Counted from the first letter of the stretch, positions 1 through 7,644 are shown. The stretch: DNA of 8,615 bases from an uncultured Chloroflexota bacterium (GCA_903871975.1 CAIQIY010000324.1:1-8615), one strand, 5' to 3'. Translations and numbers: made by a program. The notes: generated by a model from the sequence alone, not told the origin.

Positions 1-1934
1 ACACCCGCCAGCAGATCCAGGCCACCGCCGACCTCGAAGACGATCAGGTGGCGGACGAGGCGGATGAACTCGGCCGACGCCCAGTTGTGGGGCATGTCGC
101 CGAAGATCTGGCCGTGCTCGCTGGCCGTGAGCGACTGCTCCTCGCGCCAGACGCGGGTAGGTGCGGCGTGATTGGCGATCGCGTACAGGTAATCCACTGC
201 CTTGTCGGGGCGACCAGCGTACAGCCAGGCCTGCGCCGCAAAGGCGCCGTGGTACGTCCACAGCGACTGGTACGGCAGCCAGCCGGTGCCCACCGGCAGG
301 CCCTCTTCGTCGTCGATGCGCTCATAGAGTGCCAGCAGATCCTGCACCAGCGGATCATCGGCCGCGAAGACCTCGCCGGGATAAATCGCCTGGCAGAACG
401 CCCACGTCCCCGACGCCGGCGTGAGCCGCTGGTGCGCCGGTGCGCTGCCGGGATAGACGGTGATCCAGGTATGATCACCACTGCCCGGCTTCCACATCGG
501 CAGATACGTCGCGCCATCCGGCGTGCGGCGCTGATCCCGGGCGGCATGCGCCCGCACATCGGCCAGCAGGTGGTCGAACAACCCCTGAACATGCGCCGCA
601 TCGTCGGCGAAGCCGAACATGGCGGCAGTGCGCGCCACTGCACGCAGGCCGGCCAGTGTCCAGAGCGGCGTAGTGTACTCGCCGCGCTTGCCGCCGATCC
701 CGCCATCGGCGTACGACGGTGGCATCAAGCCGTGACACGGATGGTCGCCCGGCAGCTCGGCGGCCACCCGACGCAAGTGCTCGATCGCCGCCACGCCACG
801 CATGATCACCGGCCACAATGCCCGCAGGCGCGCGTCGTCACCCATCAGCCGACACATGCGCACCAGCGTGAACAGCGAAATCGCGGTCTCCTTGGCATGA
901 AACGGCATCTCGCTGATCGAGCCATCCGGCCTGACGCGGCGCAACAGCGTGTCGACGGCACGATACGCATCGTCGTGCAGCCCCAGATACATCGCCGCTT
1001 CGAGCAGAAAGTTGCCATCGACGACGAACAGACTGCGATAGACCGTCGGGCCAACCTTGAACACCGGCAGGCCATGCTCGATCTCGCGCGCCTGCAGGAT
1101 GTTGCGGGCACAGGCCTCCAGCATCGCCATCATCGCGGGGTCCGGCAGCCGGATCGGCAGGCGCATGATCGGCAGGCGCTCCCAATAGGCGCGCGCCTCG
1201 GCGTACGCCCGCTGCGCCCACGCCAGGTCAAGCCCGGTGGCGTCGCCGCCACTGAGCGGGATGATCAACGCACCGGTGAGCACCGCGCCATCCGACAGCA
1301 GCTGCGGTTCGCTCGCCAGCCCCGAGCATGGCCGAAACCCGGTGGCACTGGCCGACAGCAGTGGCTGCGTCGAGATGAAGGCGACCTCGCCGATCGGTGG
1401 CAAGTGCGAGTCATCGGCGAGCGGCATCGCCACCTCGCCGGTGAACGCATCATCGTCAGTCGGCGGCAACGCATCGCGATCGACGGCGAAGATCACCCGA
1501 CCAGGCGACGAGGAGCGCGGTTGGACGATGCGCGTGGGGTGGTACACATCGAGCTTCAGCCCGGTCAGCACCGCACCGGCACCGGGGTTGGCGCTCAGCC
1601 GCCACAGGACCACATCGGTGCGTCGGTCGCCGTCCTGGTGCGCGAAGGCGCGCAATTCGAGCTCGGCGCGCGCATAGCGCAACCGCGTGATCACACACGG
1701 AAAGCGCGGCGTCTCGGTGGTCTGCTCGATGGTGTGTGGGCCATGGGCCGCCTGAATGCCGGGTTCGATCACCAGATCGAATGCCCAGCCCTTTTCGAAC
1801 TCGCGGCGCTGAAAATGGTACAGCAGCGCACCATCCTCGCGCACGAGCGTTTTGAACGGATCATCCTGCAACCCCAGGCAGGTCCACGAGGTTGGCGGTG
1901 CGTATCGGAAGTCAATCGTAGGCGAACCAGTCAT
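1..1934 (-). CDS. Six-hairpin ((alpha/alpha)6) glycosidase-like protein, 3' end cut off by window edge
   Basis: An open frame runs from ATG at 1934 to the left edge (644 codons) with no stop, so the C-terminus is missing. The start is chosen because AGGAG lies 9 bases upstream; an in-frame GTG at 1940 is too close to it. Residues 1-235 look like a beta-rich N-terminal domain. Residues 245-644 are helical with the repeated aromatic and acidic motifs of (alpha/alpha)6 toroid glycosidases: VVDGNFLLEAA (304-314), GGKRGEYTTPLWTLAGL (414-430), GTGWLPYQSLWTYHGAF (549-565) and GDMPHNWASAEF (612-623). Candidate catalytic acids are D306, E312, E419 and D613, by position only. There is no signal peptide, so it is probably cytoplasmic. 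It follows the GH13-like gene by 82 bases and is the last gene seen of the transport operon, so it probably acts on the imported sugar. The fold is an inference from motifs; I cannot name the GH family. Debranching, glucoamylase-like or rhamnosidase-like activities are all possible. Confidence 0.72.
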   Translation of the reverse strand, partial: MTGSPTIDFRYAPPTSWTCLGLQDDPFKTLVREDGALLYHFQRREFEKGWAFDLVIEPGIQAAHGPHTIEQTTETPRFPCVITRLRYARAELELRAFAHQDGDRRTDVVLWRLSANPGAGAVLTGLKLDVYHPTRIVQPRSSSPGRVIFAVDRDALPPTDDDAFTGEVAMPLADDSHLPPIGEVAFISTQPLLSASATGFRPCSGLASEPQLLSDGAVLTGALIIPLSGGDATGLDLAWAQRAYAEARAYWERLPIMRLPIRLPDPAMMAMLEACARNILQAREIEHGLPVFKVGPTVYRSLFVVDGNFLLEAAMYLGLHDDAYRAVDTLLRRVRPDGSISEMPFHAKETAISLFTLVRMCRLMGDDARLRALWPVIMRGVAAIEHLRRVAAELPGDHPCHGLMPPSYADGGIGGKRGEYTTPLWTLAGLRAVARTAAMFGFADDAAHVQGLFDHLLADVRAHAARDQRRTPDGATYLPMWKPGSGDHTWITVYPGSAPAHQRLTPASGTWAFCQAIYPGEVFAADDPLVQDLLALYERIDDEEGLPVGTGWLPYQSLWTYHGAFAAQAWLYAGRPDKAVDYLYAIANHAAPTRVWREEQSLTASEHGQIFGDMPHNWASAEFIRLVRHLIVFEVGGGLDLLAG

Positions 1935-1943
1935 CGTCACCTG

Positions 1944-1948
1944 CTCCT
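1944..1948 (-). promoter_or_regulatory. Ribosome binding site of the six-hairpin gene
   Basis: The minus strand reads AGGAG here, 9 bases before ATG at 1934 and only 3 bases before an in-frame GTG at 1940. This favours the ATG as the start. Confidence 0.6.
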
Positions 1949-1979
1949 GCTGGATCTGCGAGTGGCCGAAGTTTCGCTG

Positions 1980-2009
1980 CCGCCGGCCCTGCCGGGCGCC
2001 ACGCGGCGG
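1980..2009 (-). other. Possible bulged stem-loop between the GH13-like and six-hairpin genes
   Basis: On the minus strand CCGCCG (2009-2004) pairs with CGGCGG (1985-1980), and inside it GCCC (1997-1994) pairs with GGGC (1989-1986) around a 4-base loop. A 6-base bulge lies on the 5' side. It begins 7 bases after the GH13-like stop codon and no U-run follows, so it is not a convincing terminator. In such GC-rich DNA it could be chance. Confidence 0.3.
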
Positions 2010-2016
2010 GTATGCC

Positions 2017-4338
2017 TCACGCCTGCTGGCGCAGCAGCACGACCCGGGGCTGAAATGGTGCCAGCGCACATGCCAGCGTCAGCTGGATGGCCGCCGTCGT
2101 CACCTCGATGCTGTCGAGCGGCAGCGCCTCGTCGTTCCACACGTCGTCGAGCTGCCACGCGCGCGGCAGACCAGCTGGCCGCGCGAGCCGCACCACGGCC
2201 TGTACGGTCACCGGCTCCGCTGTCAGGTTGACGAGGACCAGCGCCGGCCGTTCGGCATCGCGGCGCACGACGGCATATACCGCCACCTGGTCGACGGCGA
2301 CCGCTGCGTAGTCGGCGGCACCGGTGCGCAGTGCCGGCCAGCGGGATCGCAGGCGGTGCACACGGGTCACGTCGTCGTCCAGGCCCACTTCGCCGCCGAT
2401 GAACGTCATGTAGGCGCCGCCACTCAGCGCGAACACGGCCAGCAGGGCGCGTGCCGCCGCGATGCCAAACTGCTCGCGGCGCCATTTGCCACCGGGCAAT
2501 GGCCACCAGAACGTGTCATGCGAATCGATGTGATGCGTGATCAGCGAGCCCGGCGGCAGCACGGCATTGCGCTCGCGAAACCAGGCCGCCAGATCCTGGC
2601 CATGGCGCACGGCCAGCGGTGCTTCGGCCGGATGGCGCGCCATCACCGAGCCGATGAGCCACTGTTCGTCATAGTTGTACGTCACGTCCATCGCCTGGCG
2701 GAACAACACTCCCGACGGCTCGGTGTACAGGATGGCATCGGGTTTCTGCTGCTTGAGCCGCACACGCAACTGATCGAACAATTGCAGGCAGCCGAGCGGC
2801 GAATAGCTCGCACGGGCCGCAGTCGCCGTCGACCAATTCGGCAGCCGGTTGTAGGTCGGCGCATCGAAGCGGAAGCCATCGATGTCGAGGCGTTGCACCA
2901 GGTCGACGCACGCATCGGTGAAGAAACGCTGCCAGGCGACGTTCGCGACATCGAAGGCACGGGTGTAGATACCGATGATGCGCTGATCCGAATCGCGCAG
3001 AAACCACTCGGGATGCGCATCGACCAGCGGATGACGCGGCGGCGAGCCAGCCGACCAGTAGGGCGCGAAATCGAGGATGTGGCGGCACCAGGCGATCGCA
3101 TACGCATCGAGCACCCGGCGGTCGGTCCCGTGGAACGTGTCGCTGGTGTGTTCCAGGCGCTGCATATACGGCCCATTGCGCACGCGTTCGACGGTCTCTG
3201 CCATCACTTCCTGGTCGATGACGCCATGCAGCAGGATGTCGAGAATGACGCGCATGCCGAGCTCGTGGCATCTGGCCACGAGCTGCCGCAGGTCGGCCTC
3301 ATCGCCATACGACGTTGTGATGTCGGCGTAGTCGTGGACGTTGTAGCTGGGATACGGCTGGCGCGGCATGATCTGCAGGACATCGAAACCGAGCCGATGG
3401 ATGCGATCGAGATCCGCCAGCAGATCGCGCACGGTGGGGTACGGCGCATACTGATAGCCACCGGCGAACACCGACGCACCGATCTGCACCTCGAGCATGC
3501 TCGCCGCAGTGATCCAATCCGGCCGATCATGGGGTGTCGCCAGGCCCAGCGTGCCATACCAGGCGGGAATGGCATCGCGGACCTGCGGCCATGGCCGCGG
3601 CAGCAGATCGAGCTGGATCTCGCCGAAGCGCAGCGCATGCCCGGGCTCGATGCGGCCCGCCAGCCCGGTCTCGACGACACAGCGCAGCGATGCGCCGACC
3701 GTCTCGATGGTGGTGGCGCCGATCTCGGTGCGCGAGAACGGCCAGAGCACCAGCGTCGGGCCGGCGGGCGGGCGATGCAGCGCAACCAGGCCAGTCGAGC
3801 CCATCACGCTGCCGGCCGTCGCGATCGACACCGGCCGTGCCAGCGCAGCCGCCGACACGCCGGGGCGCAGTGCGTTGCCCGGTGCCTCAACCTGCCATTC
3901 CGCCAGGTCTGGCGGTGTGATGACGAACGACAGCCACACGTTGCGCAACGGCACCGGCGCACCGGGCGGCGGCGCGATGGTGAAACCCAGCCCGATGCGG
4001 GGCTGGTTCTGGCGGAAGCGCCACTCCCAGTCGACATGCCAGCCGTCGATCTCGGTCGGCACGACGATGATCCGCTCGAAGCCGTTGTGCAGGACGGTGG
4101 GTCCGGCCGCGCGCAGGCACACCCGCGCATGACGCGTGGTTCCGACATACGTCAACCCATACGGCTGCGCCTGCGCCTCACCGCCGCCGACATCGAGTTC
4201 GGCAGTGCAGTGCAGCGGCAGTTCGTGGTCGGTCGCATCGGCGCGCCACAGCACCCCCAGCGGCAGCCCACTGGCCCCGTCCAGCCGCAGCCCCAGATCG
4301 TCGGTCGCAGCCCAGAACACCATCGTCGCATCACGCAT
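2017..4338 (-). CDS. GH13-like alpha-amylase-family enzyme, intracellular
   Basis: This 773-residue protein is predicted to cleave or transfer alpha-glucosidic bonds in the cytoplasm, as it has no signal peptide. ATG at 4338 is preferred because GGAGG ends 8 bases before it; the frame is also open to GTG at 4371 (11 more residues), with no well-spaced site. Residues 1-255 are a beta-rich region I do not recognise. Residues 270-650 fit a GH13 TIM barrel: YNVHDYADI (332-340), then region I DILLHG (367-372), region II GFRFDAP (488-494, nucleophile D492, R490), region III YTEPSG (538-543, acid/base E540) and region IV DSHDT (605-609, D608). MTFIGGEVG (644-652) resembles the GH13 GEE motif, and a beta domain ends the protein. 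Oddities: region I has HG where NH is usual, and region IV has SHD instead of NHD. It starts 40 bases after the MalG-like gene, in the same operon. Substrate and subfamily are unknown. Confidence 0.85.
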   Translation of the reverse strand: MRDATMVFWAATDDLGLRLDGASGLPLGVLWRADATDHELPLHCTAELDVGGGEAQAQPYGLTYVGTTRHARVCLRAAGPTVLHNGFERIIVVPTEIDGWHVDWEWRFRQNQPRIGLGFTIAPPPGAPVPLRNVWLSFVITPPDLAEWQVEAPGNALRPGVSAAALARPVSIATAGSVMGSTGLVALHRPPAGPTLVLWPFSRTEIGATTIETVGASLRCVVETGLAGRIEPGHALRFGEIQLDLLPRPWPQVRDAIPAWYGTLGLATPHDRPDWITAASMLEVQIGASVFAGGYQYAPYPTVRDLLADLDRIHRLGFDVLQIMPRQPYPSYNVHDYADITTSYGDEADLRQLVARCHELGMRVILDILLHGVIDQEVMAETVERVRNGPYMQRLEHTSDTFHGTDRRVLDAYAIAWCRHILDFAPYWSAGSPPRHPLVDAHPEWFLRDSDQRIIGIYTRAFDVANVAWQRFFTDACVDLVQRLDIDGFRFDAPTYNRLPNWSTATAARASYSPLGCLQLFDQLRVRLKQQKPDAILYTEPSGVLFRQAMDVTYNYDEQWLIGSVMARHPAEAPLAVRHGQDLAAWFRERNAVLPPGSLITHHIDSHDTFWWPLPGGKWRREQFGIAAARALLAVFALSGGAYMTFIGGEVGLDDDVTRVHRLRSRWPALRTGAADYAAVAVDQVAVYAVVRRDAERPALVLVNLTAEPVTVQAVVRLARPAGLPRAWQLDDVWNDEALPLDSIEVTTAAIQLTLACALAPFQPRVVLLRQQA

Positions 4339-4346
4339 CACGACCG

Positions 4347-4351
4347 CCTCC
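4347..4351 (-). promoter_or_regulatory. Ribosome binding site deciding the GH13-like start
   Basis: The minus strand reads GGAGG, 8 bases before ATG at 4338. It lies inside the longer open frame that begins with GTG at 4371, so it argues for the shorter protein. Confidence 0.65.
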
Positions 4352-4378
4352 GCGTGCGGCCCGACAGCCACGCGCCGC

Positions 4379-5260
4379 TCATCCCTTCAGGCCAGTCAGG
4401 GCGATGCCCTGGATGAAATACTGCTGCAGCGTCACGTAGACCACCAGCACCGGGATCACCGAGATCGCCGAAGCCGCCATCACCAGCGGCCACGCGGTGT
4501 TGTACAAGCCACGAAACGAGTTCAGCAGGATCGGCACCGTGAACAATTCCGAGCTGTTGAGGAAGATCAGCGGCCCCAGGAATGCGTTCCACGTCCCGAG
4601 GAACGTGAAGATGCCCAGTGCCGCGAGGCCCGGGCCAATCAGTGGCAACGTGATCAGGCCGAAGAGATGGGCGCGATTGGCACCATCGATCACTGCCGCC
4701 TCCTCGAGCTCGAGCGGCAGCGTCATGATGAACTGACGCAACAGGAACACACCGAACGCATTCGTCAGCATCGGCGGCACCAACAGCGGCAGATGCGTGT
4801 TCACCCAGCCGATCTGCTTGAACAGAATGAATGACGGCACCAACGTCACCTGAAACGGCACCATCAGCGTCGCCAGGAACAGCACGAAGATCACATCGCG
4901 ACCCCAGAAGCGCACGCGCGCGAAGCCATAGGCCGCCATCGCACACGTCAGCAACTGCACCAGCGTCACCAGGATCGCGATGTAGATACTGTTGAGATAC
5001 GCCCGACCAAACGGCAACGCCTCCCAGGCGCGCTGATAGTTCTCCCACAGGATCGGATTGGGGATCCAGACCGGCGGGATGATCAGCGCCTCACCGTCGG
5101 ATTTGAGCGACGTCGAGATCAGCCAGAGGAACGGAAAGACCATCAGGAAGGCACTCAGGCCCACGATGGCATACAACGGGATCGCAGATGCCAGCCGCGA
5201 CCACGCGATGGGCCGGCGTGACCGCCCGGCCACGCCCGGTTCGGGGTGCGCACTAGCCAT
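4379..5260 (-). CDS. Carbohydrate ABC transporter permease, MalG-like (CUT1)
   Basis: This 293-residue inner-membrane protein is one half of the transport channel for the imported sugar and pairs with the MalF-like permease just upstream. Hydrophobic segments lie near residues 27-50, 88-113, 121-146, 156-180, 201-222 and 257-280, giving the usual six helices. The EAA loop, which docks the ATPase, is at 187-206 (EEAAVIDGANRAHLF...LITLP, with the conserved A188, D192, G193 and P206). The C-terminus LTGLKG is typical of MalG-type proteins, and the length is normal. The ATG at 5260 overlaps the upstream stop by 8 bases (ATGGCTAG), so translation is probably coupled; a weak AAGGTGGG sits upstream. 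The family assignment is firm. The transported sugar is not visible from the sequence. Confidence 0.95.
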   Translation of the reverse strand: MASAHPEPGVAGRSRRPIAWSRLASAIPLYAIVGLSAFLMVFPFLWLISTSLKSDGEALIIPPVWIPNPILWENYQRAWEALPFGRAYLNSIYIAILVTLVQLLTCAMAAYGFARVRFWGRDVIFVLFLATLMVPFQVTLVPSFILFKQIGWVNTHLPLLVPPMLTNAFGVFLLRQFIMTLPLELEEAAVIDGANRAHLFGLITLPLIGPGLAALGIFTFLGTWNAFLGPLIFLNSSELFTVPILLNSFRGLYNTAWPLVMAASAISVIPVLVVYVTLQQYFIQGIALTGLKG

Positions 5261-6131
5261 AGAAGACCCACCTTCGCTGCAAGCGGAACTGCACCAGCGT
5301 CATCACCAGCAGGATGGCGAACAGCACCATCGCGACCGCCGCAGCGAGCCCCATGTCGAACCGCTGGAAGCCGAGCGAGTAGATGTACATCACCATCACG
5401 CGCGTCGCATCGGCCGGCCCGCCGTTCGTCATGATGAAGATCTGGTCAAACACCTGGAACGAGCCGATGAATGTCACGACGACCACGAAGAACAGCGTCG
5501 GCGTGAGCATCGGCAGGGTCACATGGGTAAAGCGCTGCGTCCGGCTCGCGCCGTCCAGCATCGCCGCTTCGTAGAGGCTCTCGGGGATGCTCTGCAGCCC
5601 GGCGAGCAGAATGACCATGTTGTAGCCGAGGTTCCACCAGGCGCTCATCAGGATCACACCCGGCATCGCCCACGCCGTCGAGGAGAACCACTTTGGTGGT
5701 TCGGCGATGCCCATGCCGCGCAGGAAGGTATTGACGACGCCGAATTGCGGATTGAGCATCCAGAGCCAGATCAGCGACACCGCGATCGCACTGGTCACCA
5801 CCGGCATGAAGAAGAGCGTGCGGAAGAACACCTTGCCACGGATGCGGTTCAGCGCGAGCGCTGCGCCGAGCGCAGTCAGGATGTTGAGCGCCATATAGCC
5901 GAGCGTGTAGTACGAGGTGTTGCGCATCACCTTCCAGAAGGTTTCGTTCTGGATCATCTCGGCATAATTGCCGAGACCGACGAACGTCGGCGGGCTGAGC
6001 AGGTCCCAGCGATACAGGCTCAAGCCGATGGCATACACCATTGGCCCGATGACAAACGCCAGCATGCCGATCAGCTGCGGCCCGATGAACACCAGGCCAA
6101 CCAGGTTGTCTTTGGCCCGACGAGAGAGCAT
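5253..6131 (-). CDS. Carbohydrate ABC transporter permease, MalF-like (CUT1)
   Basis: This 292-residue inner-membrane permease is the partner of the MalG-like protein. It opens with a short basic segment (SRRAKD), then a membrane helix at about 9-38, followed by helices near 73-96, 103-127, 155-178, 211-233 and 260-281. The EAA loop is at 188-212 (EAAMLDGASRTQRF, then THVTLPMLTPT), with D193 and G194 conserved. FVGLGNYAEM (50-59) is a common element of this family. Two adjacent ATGs (6134 and 6131) are possible starts; AAGGAG ends 7 bases before 6131 but only 4 before 6134, so 6131 is preferred, a difference of one residue. The frame stays open up to 6287 inside the upstream gene, but that extension is Arg/Ser-rich overlap and not credible. 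It lies 67 bases downstream of the binding-protein gene, with a strong stem-loop between them. Confidence 0.95.
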   Translation of the reverse strand: MLSRRAKDNLVGLVFIGPQLIGMLAFVIGPMVYAIGLSLYRWDLLSPPTFVGLGNYAEMIQNETFWKVMRNTSYYTLGYMALNILTALGAALALNRIRGKVFFRTLFFMPVVTSAIAVSLIWLWMLNPQFGVVNTFLRGMGIAEPPKWFSSTAWAMPGVILMSAWWNLGYNMVILLAGLQSIPESLYEAAMLDGASRTQRFTHVTLPMLTPTLFFVVVVTFIGSFQVFDQIFIMTNGGPADATRVMVMYIYSLGFQRFDMGLAAAVAMVLFAILLVMTLVQFRLQRRWVFYG

Positions 6132-6138
6132 CATGCCG

Positions 6139-6144
6139 CTCCTT
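6139..6144 (-). promoter_or_regulatory. Ribosome binding site of the MalF-like permease
   Basis: The minus strand reads AAGGAG, 7 bases before ATG at 6131 and 4 bases before ATG at 6134. It rules out the longer open frame that begins at 6287. Confidence 0.7.
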
Positions 6145-6157
6145 GACGCACCAGCAC

Positions 6158-6188
6158 GCGCGGCGGGCAGATCGCCCACCCGCCGCGC
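6158..6188 (-). other. Intercistronic stem-loop between binding-protein and permease genes
   Basis: GCGCGGCGGG (6167-6158 side) and CCCGCCGCGC (6188-6179 side) form a perfect 10-base-pair, almost all G:C stem with an 11-base loop. An alternative fold uses GGGC/GCCC inside the loop region. It begins 10 bases after the binding-protein stop codon and ends 13 bases before the permease AAGGAG. No U-run follows, so a full intrinsic terminator is unlikely. In sugar ABC operons such as malE-malF, structures at this place are known to protect the upstream mRNA or partly stop transcription, which gives more binding protein than permease. That role is inferred here. Confidence 0.65.
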
Positions 6189-6198
6189 AGCAGGACGA

Positions 6199-7623
6199 CT
6201 ACAGGCCAAACTCCTTGCGGGTCGCAGTGATGATCTCGTTGATCTTCGGCGTGAACTCGGCCGTCGCATCATCGACCGACGAGTCACCGTTGAGGATCAG
6301 GTCGAACATCCCGGTGGTCTGCACGAGGATCTCGGTATCGAGCTGCGTCACGAACGGCTGCCAGCGGCCGTAGCCTTCGGCCAGCGGCGCGGTGAACAGC
6401 CGATAGTTCTGCGGCGGAATGCCTTCCGACGGCTTGATGATGTCCTCGAGGCCCTTGAACGACGGCACGGCGTTGCCGTCGCCGCTCAGGCGGAACGTCT
6501 GGCCTTCCTTGCCGCAGAAGAACTTGACCCACTCCCAGGTGGCGGCGATGTTCTCGGGCGCCGTCGCCGAGGCCATCGTCTGCCAGGCGGCCGGCACCGC
6601 CGCCGCCATCTGCTTGCCCTTCGGCAGCGGCGCGATGTCCCACTTGAAATCGGTGATCGTCTTGAAGCTCGGCACCATCCAGCGACCGAACGACGCCATC
6701 GCCAGCTTGCCCGACTGGAACAGCGCGTCGGAGCCGAGCGCGCCGGTGGTCCCCGATGGGTTGTAGATCACCGACTTGTCGTCGAGCACGAGCGTGCGCA
6801 TGAAGGCGATGGCCTCCTTGCAGGCTGCGCTGTCCAGCGTACAGGTCTGGTTGGTATCGTCGAACGGCTCGCCGGCATTCTGCCAGATCCAGCTGAAGGT
6901 CGGGCCCCACCAGGTGTCGATCTGGAAGCCCTTGACATCGTCCGTCGACAGATCGGCCGCCACTGCCTGGAAGCGCTCCCAGGTCCAGGTGCCGGCCTCG
7001 TACTCCTCCATCGGCGTCTTCATGCCGCGGGAGGTGAACATGTCGGCGTTGTAGTAGCACACCATCGGGTTGCAGTCGACAGGCAAGCCGTAGACTTGGC
7101 CCTTGATGCTGGCGGGAGCGTTGAGCGCCGGGTAGAAGTCATCGAGCTTGATGGCGCTGTCGCTGGCGAGCAGGTCGTCCATCGGCCGCAGCTGCCCACG
7201 CAGCGCGAGCTGGTACATCAGCGCGTTGCCGGTGTGCATGCTGTTGGGTGGCGAGCCGCCGGCAAACTCCGAGAGGATCTTCTCGTCGTACTGGGCGGTG
7301 GGAATCTGCGCCAGGTCGATCTCGATGTCGGGGAACTGCTTCTTGAACTCATCACCGAGCATCTTGAAGCGCTCGAACTCGGCCTCGGTGCCCCAGACGC
7401 GCCAGACCGTCTTGCCGGTGACCGTGCCGGCCGCGGGGGCTGGCACCGGCGTCGCGACAACCGCAGTCGGCGCTGCTGGTGCCTCGGTCGGCGCTGCTGG
7501 CGCCTCGGGCGCGGCAGTTGGGGCGGGTGGCGTCGCGGGCTGGCCGCCACACGCGGCGAGCACGGATGCGCCAGTGGCGGTGCTGATGAACACCAGGAAC
7601 TGGCGACGGGTAATCTGCTGCAT
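6199..7623 (-). CDS. ABC transporter sugar-binding lipoprotein (family 1 extracellular solute-binding protein)
   Basis: This 474-residue lipoprotein captures a sugar outside the membrane and delivers it to the two permeases downstream. The N-terminus has a twin-arginine motif TRRQFL (5-10), a hydrophobic stretch and a lipobox LAAC ending in C25, so it is probably exported by Tat and lipid-anchored. Residues 26-68 form an Ala/Pro/Thr/Glu linker typical of Chloroflexota binding proteins. The binding domain is about 70-474: it opens with KTVWRVWGTEAEFERF, followed by EFKKQFPDIEIDLAQIP, the usual family 1 start. ATG at 7623 is chosen because GGAGAGG ends 6 bases before it and the Tat signal then begins at residue 5. 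The frame is open 24 residues further, to ATG at 7695. The gene starts the transporter part of the operon. The ligand cannot be told; the many aromatic residues in the domain fit an oligosaccharide. Confidence 0.93.
   Translation of the reverse strand: MQQITRRQFLVFISTATGASVLAACGGQPATPPAPTAAPEAPAAPTEAPAAPTAVVATPVPAPAAGTVTGKTVWRVWGTEAEFERFKMLGDEFKKQFPDIEIDLAQIPTAQYDEKILSEFAGGSPPNSMHTGNALMYQLALRGQLRPMDDLLASDSAIKLDDFYPALNAPASIKGQVYGLPVDCNPMVCYYNADMFTSRGMKTPMEEYEAGTWTWERFQAVAADLSTDDVKGFQIDTWWGPTFSWIWQNAGEPFDDTNQTCTLDSAACKEAIAFMRTLVLDDKSVIYNPSGTTGALGSDALFQSGKLAMASFGRWMVPSFKTITDFKWDIAPLPKGKQMAAAVPAAWQTMASATAPENIAATWEWVKFFCGKEGQTFRLSGDGNAVPSFKGLEDIIKPSEGIPPQNYRLFTAPLAEGYGRWQPFVTQLDTEILVQTTGMFDLILNGDSSVDDATAEFTPKINEIITATRKEFGL
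7466..7507 (-). repeat. Two-copy 21-base tandem repeat in the lipoprotein linker
   Basis: Positions 7466-7486 and 7487-7507 are the same 21 bases apart from one T/C difference. They encode two copies of an Ala/Pro/Thr/Glu unit (APEAPAAPT, then EAPAAPT) in the linker after the lipid-anchored cysteine. The in-frame length (7 codons) means copy number can change without a frameshift. Confidence 0.8.
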
Positions 7624-7629
7624 GGTAAT

Positions 7630-7636
7630 CCTCTCC
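7630..7636 (-). promoter_or_regulatory. Ribosome binding site of the binding-protein gene
   Basis: The minus strand reads GGAGAGG, 6 bases before ATG at 7623. It supports the start just ahead of the Tat signal rather than the in-frame ATG at 7695. Confidence 0.65.
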
Positions 7637-7644
7637 ATTGAGCT

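Noticed and set aside
44..706. Minus-strand 220-codon frame
   Set aside because: It is out of frame with the six-hairpin gene, which runs through the same bases without a stop and has conserved motifs. This frame is Arg/Ser/Pro-rich noise.
48..2231. Plus-strand open frame of 727 codons
   Set aside because: It lies antisense to the six-hairpin gene and the end of the GH13-like gene. The product is Arg/His/Gln-rich without recognisable motifs, and the minus-strand frames carry clear family motifs. Long antisense frames are expected in GC-rich DNA.
4339..4371. GTG start of the GH13-like gene at 4371
   Set aside because: It has no well-spaced ribosome binding site, whereas GGAGG lies 8 bases before ATG 4338. 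It is not fully excluded.
1852..4416. Plus-strand open frame of 854 codons
   Set aside because: It is antisense to the GH13-like gene with its intact catalytic motifs, is Arg/His/Gln-rich, and has no plausible domain.
5058..6146. Plus-strand open frame of 362 codons
   Set aside because: It is antisense to the two permeases and is highly charged (His, Arg, Glu), the mirror of hydrophobic codons on the other strand.
6132..6287. N-terminal extension of the MalF-like permease to ATG 6287
   Set aside because: The extra 51-52 residues overlap the binding-protein gene, are Arg/Ser-rich, and are bypassed by the AAGGAG site before 6131/6134.
5968..7641. Plus-strand open frame of 557 codons
   Set aside because: It is antisense to the binding-protein gene, with Gly/Arg-rich low-complexity at its end that mirrors the Ala/Pro linker.
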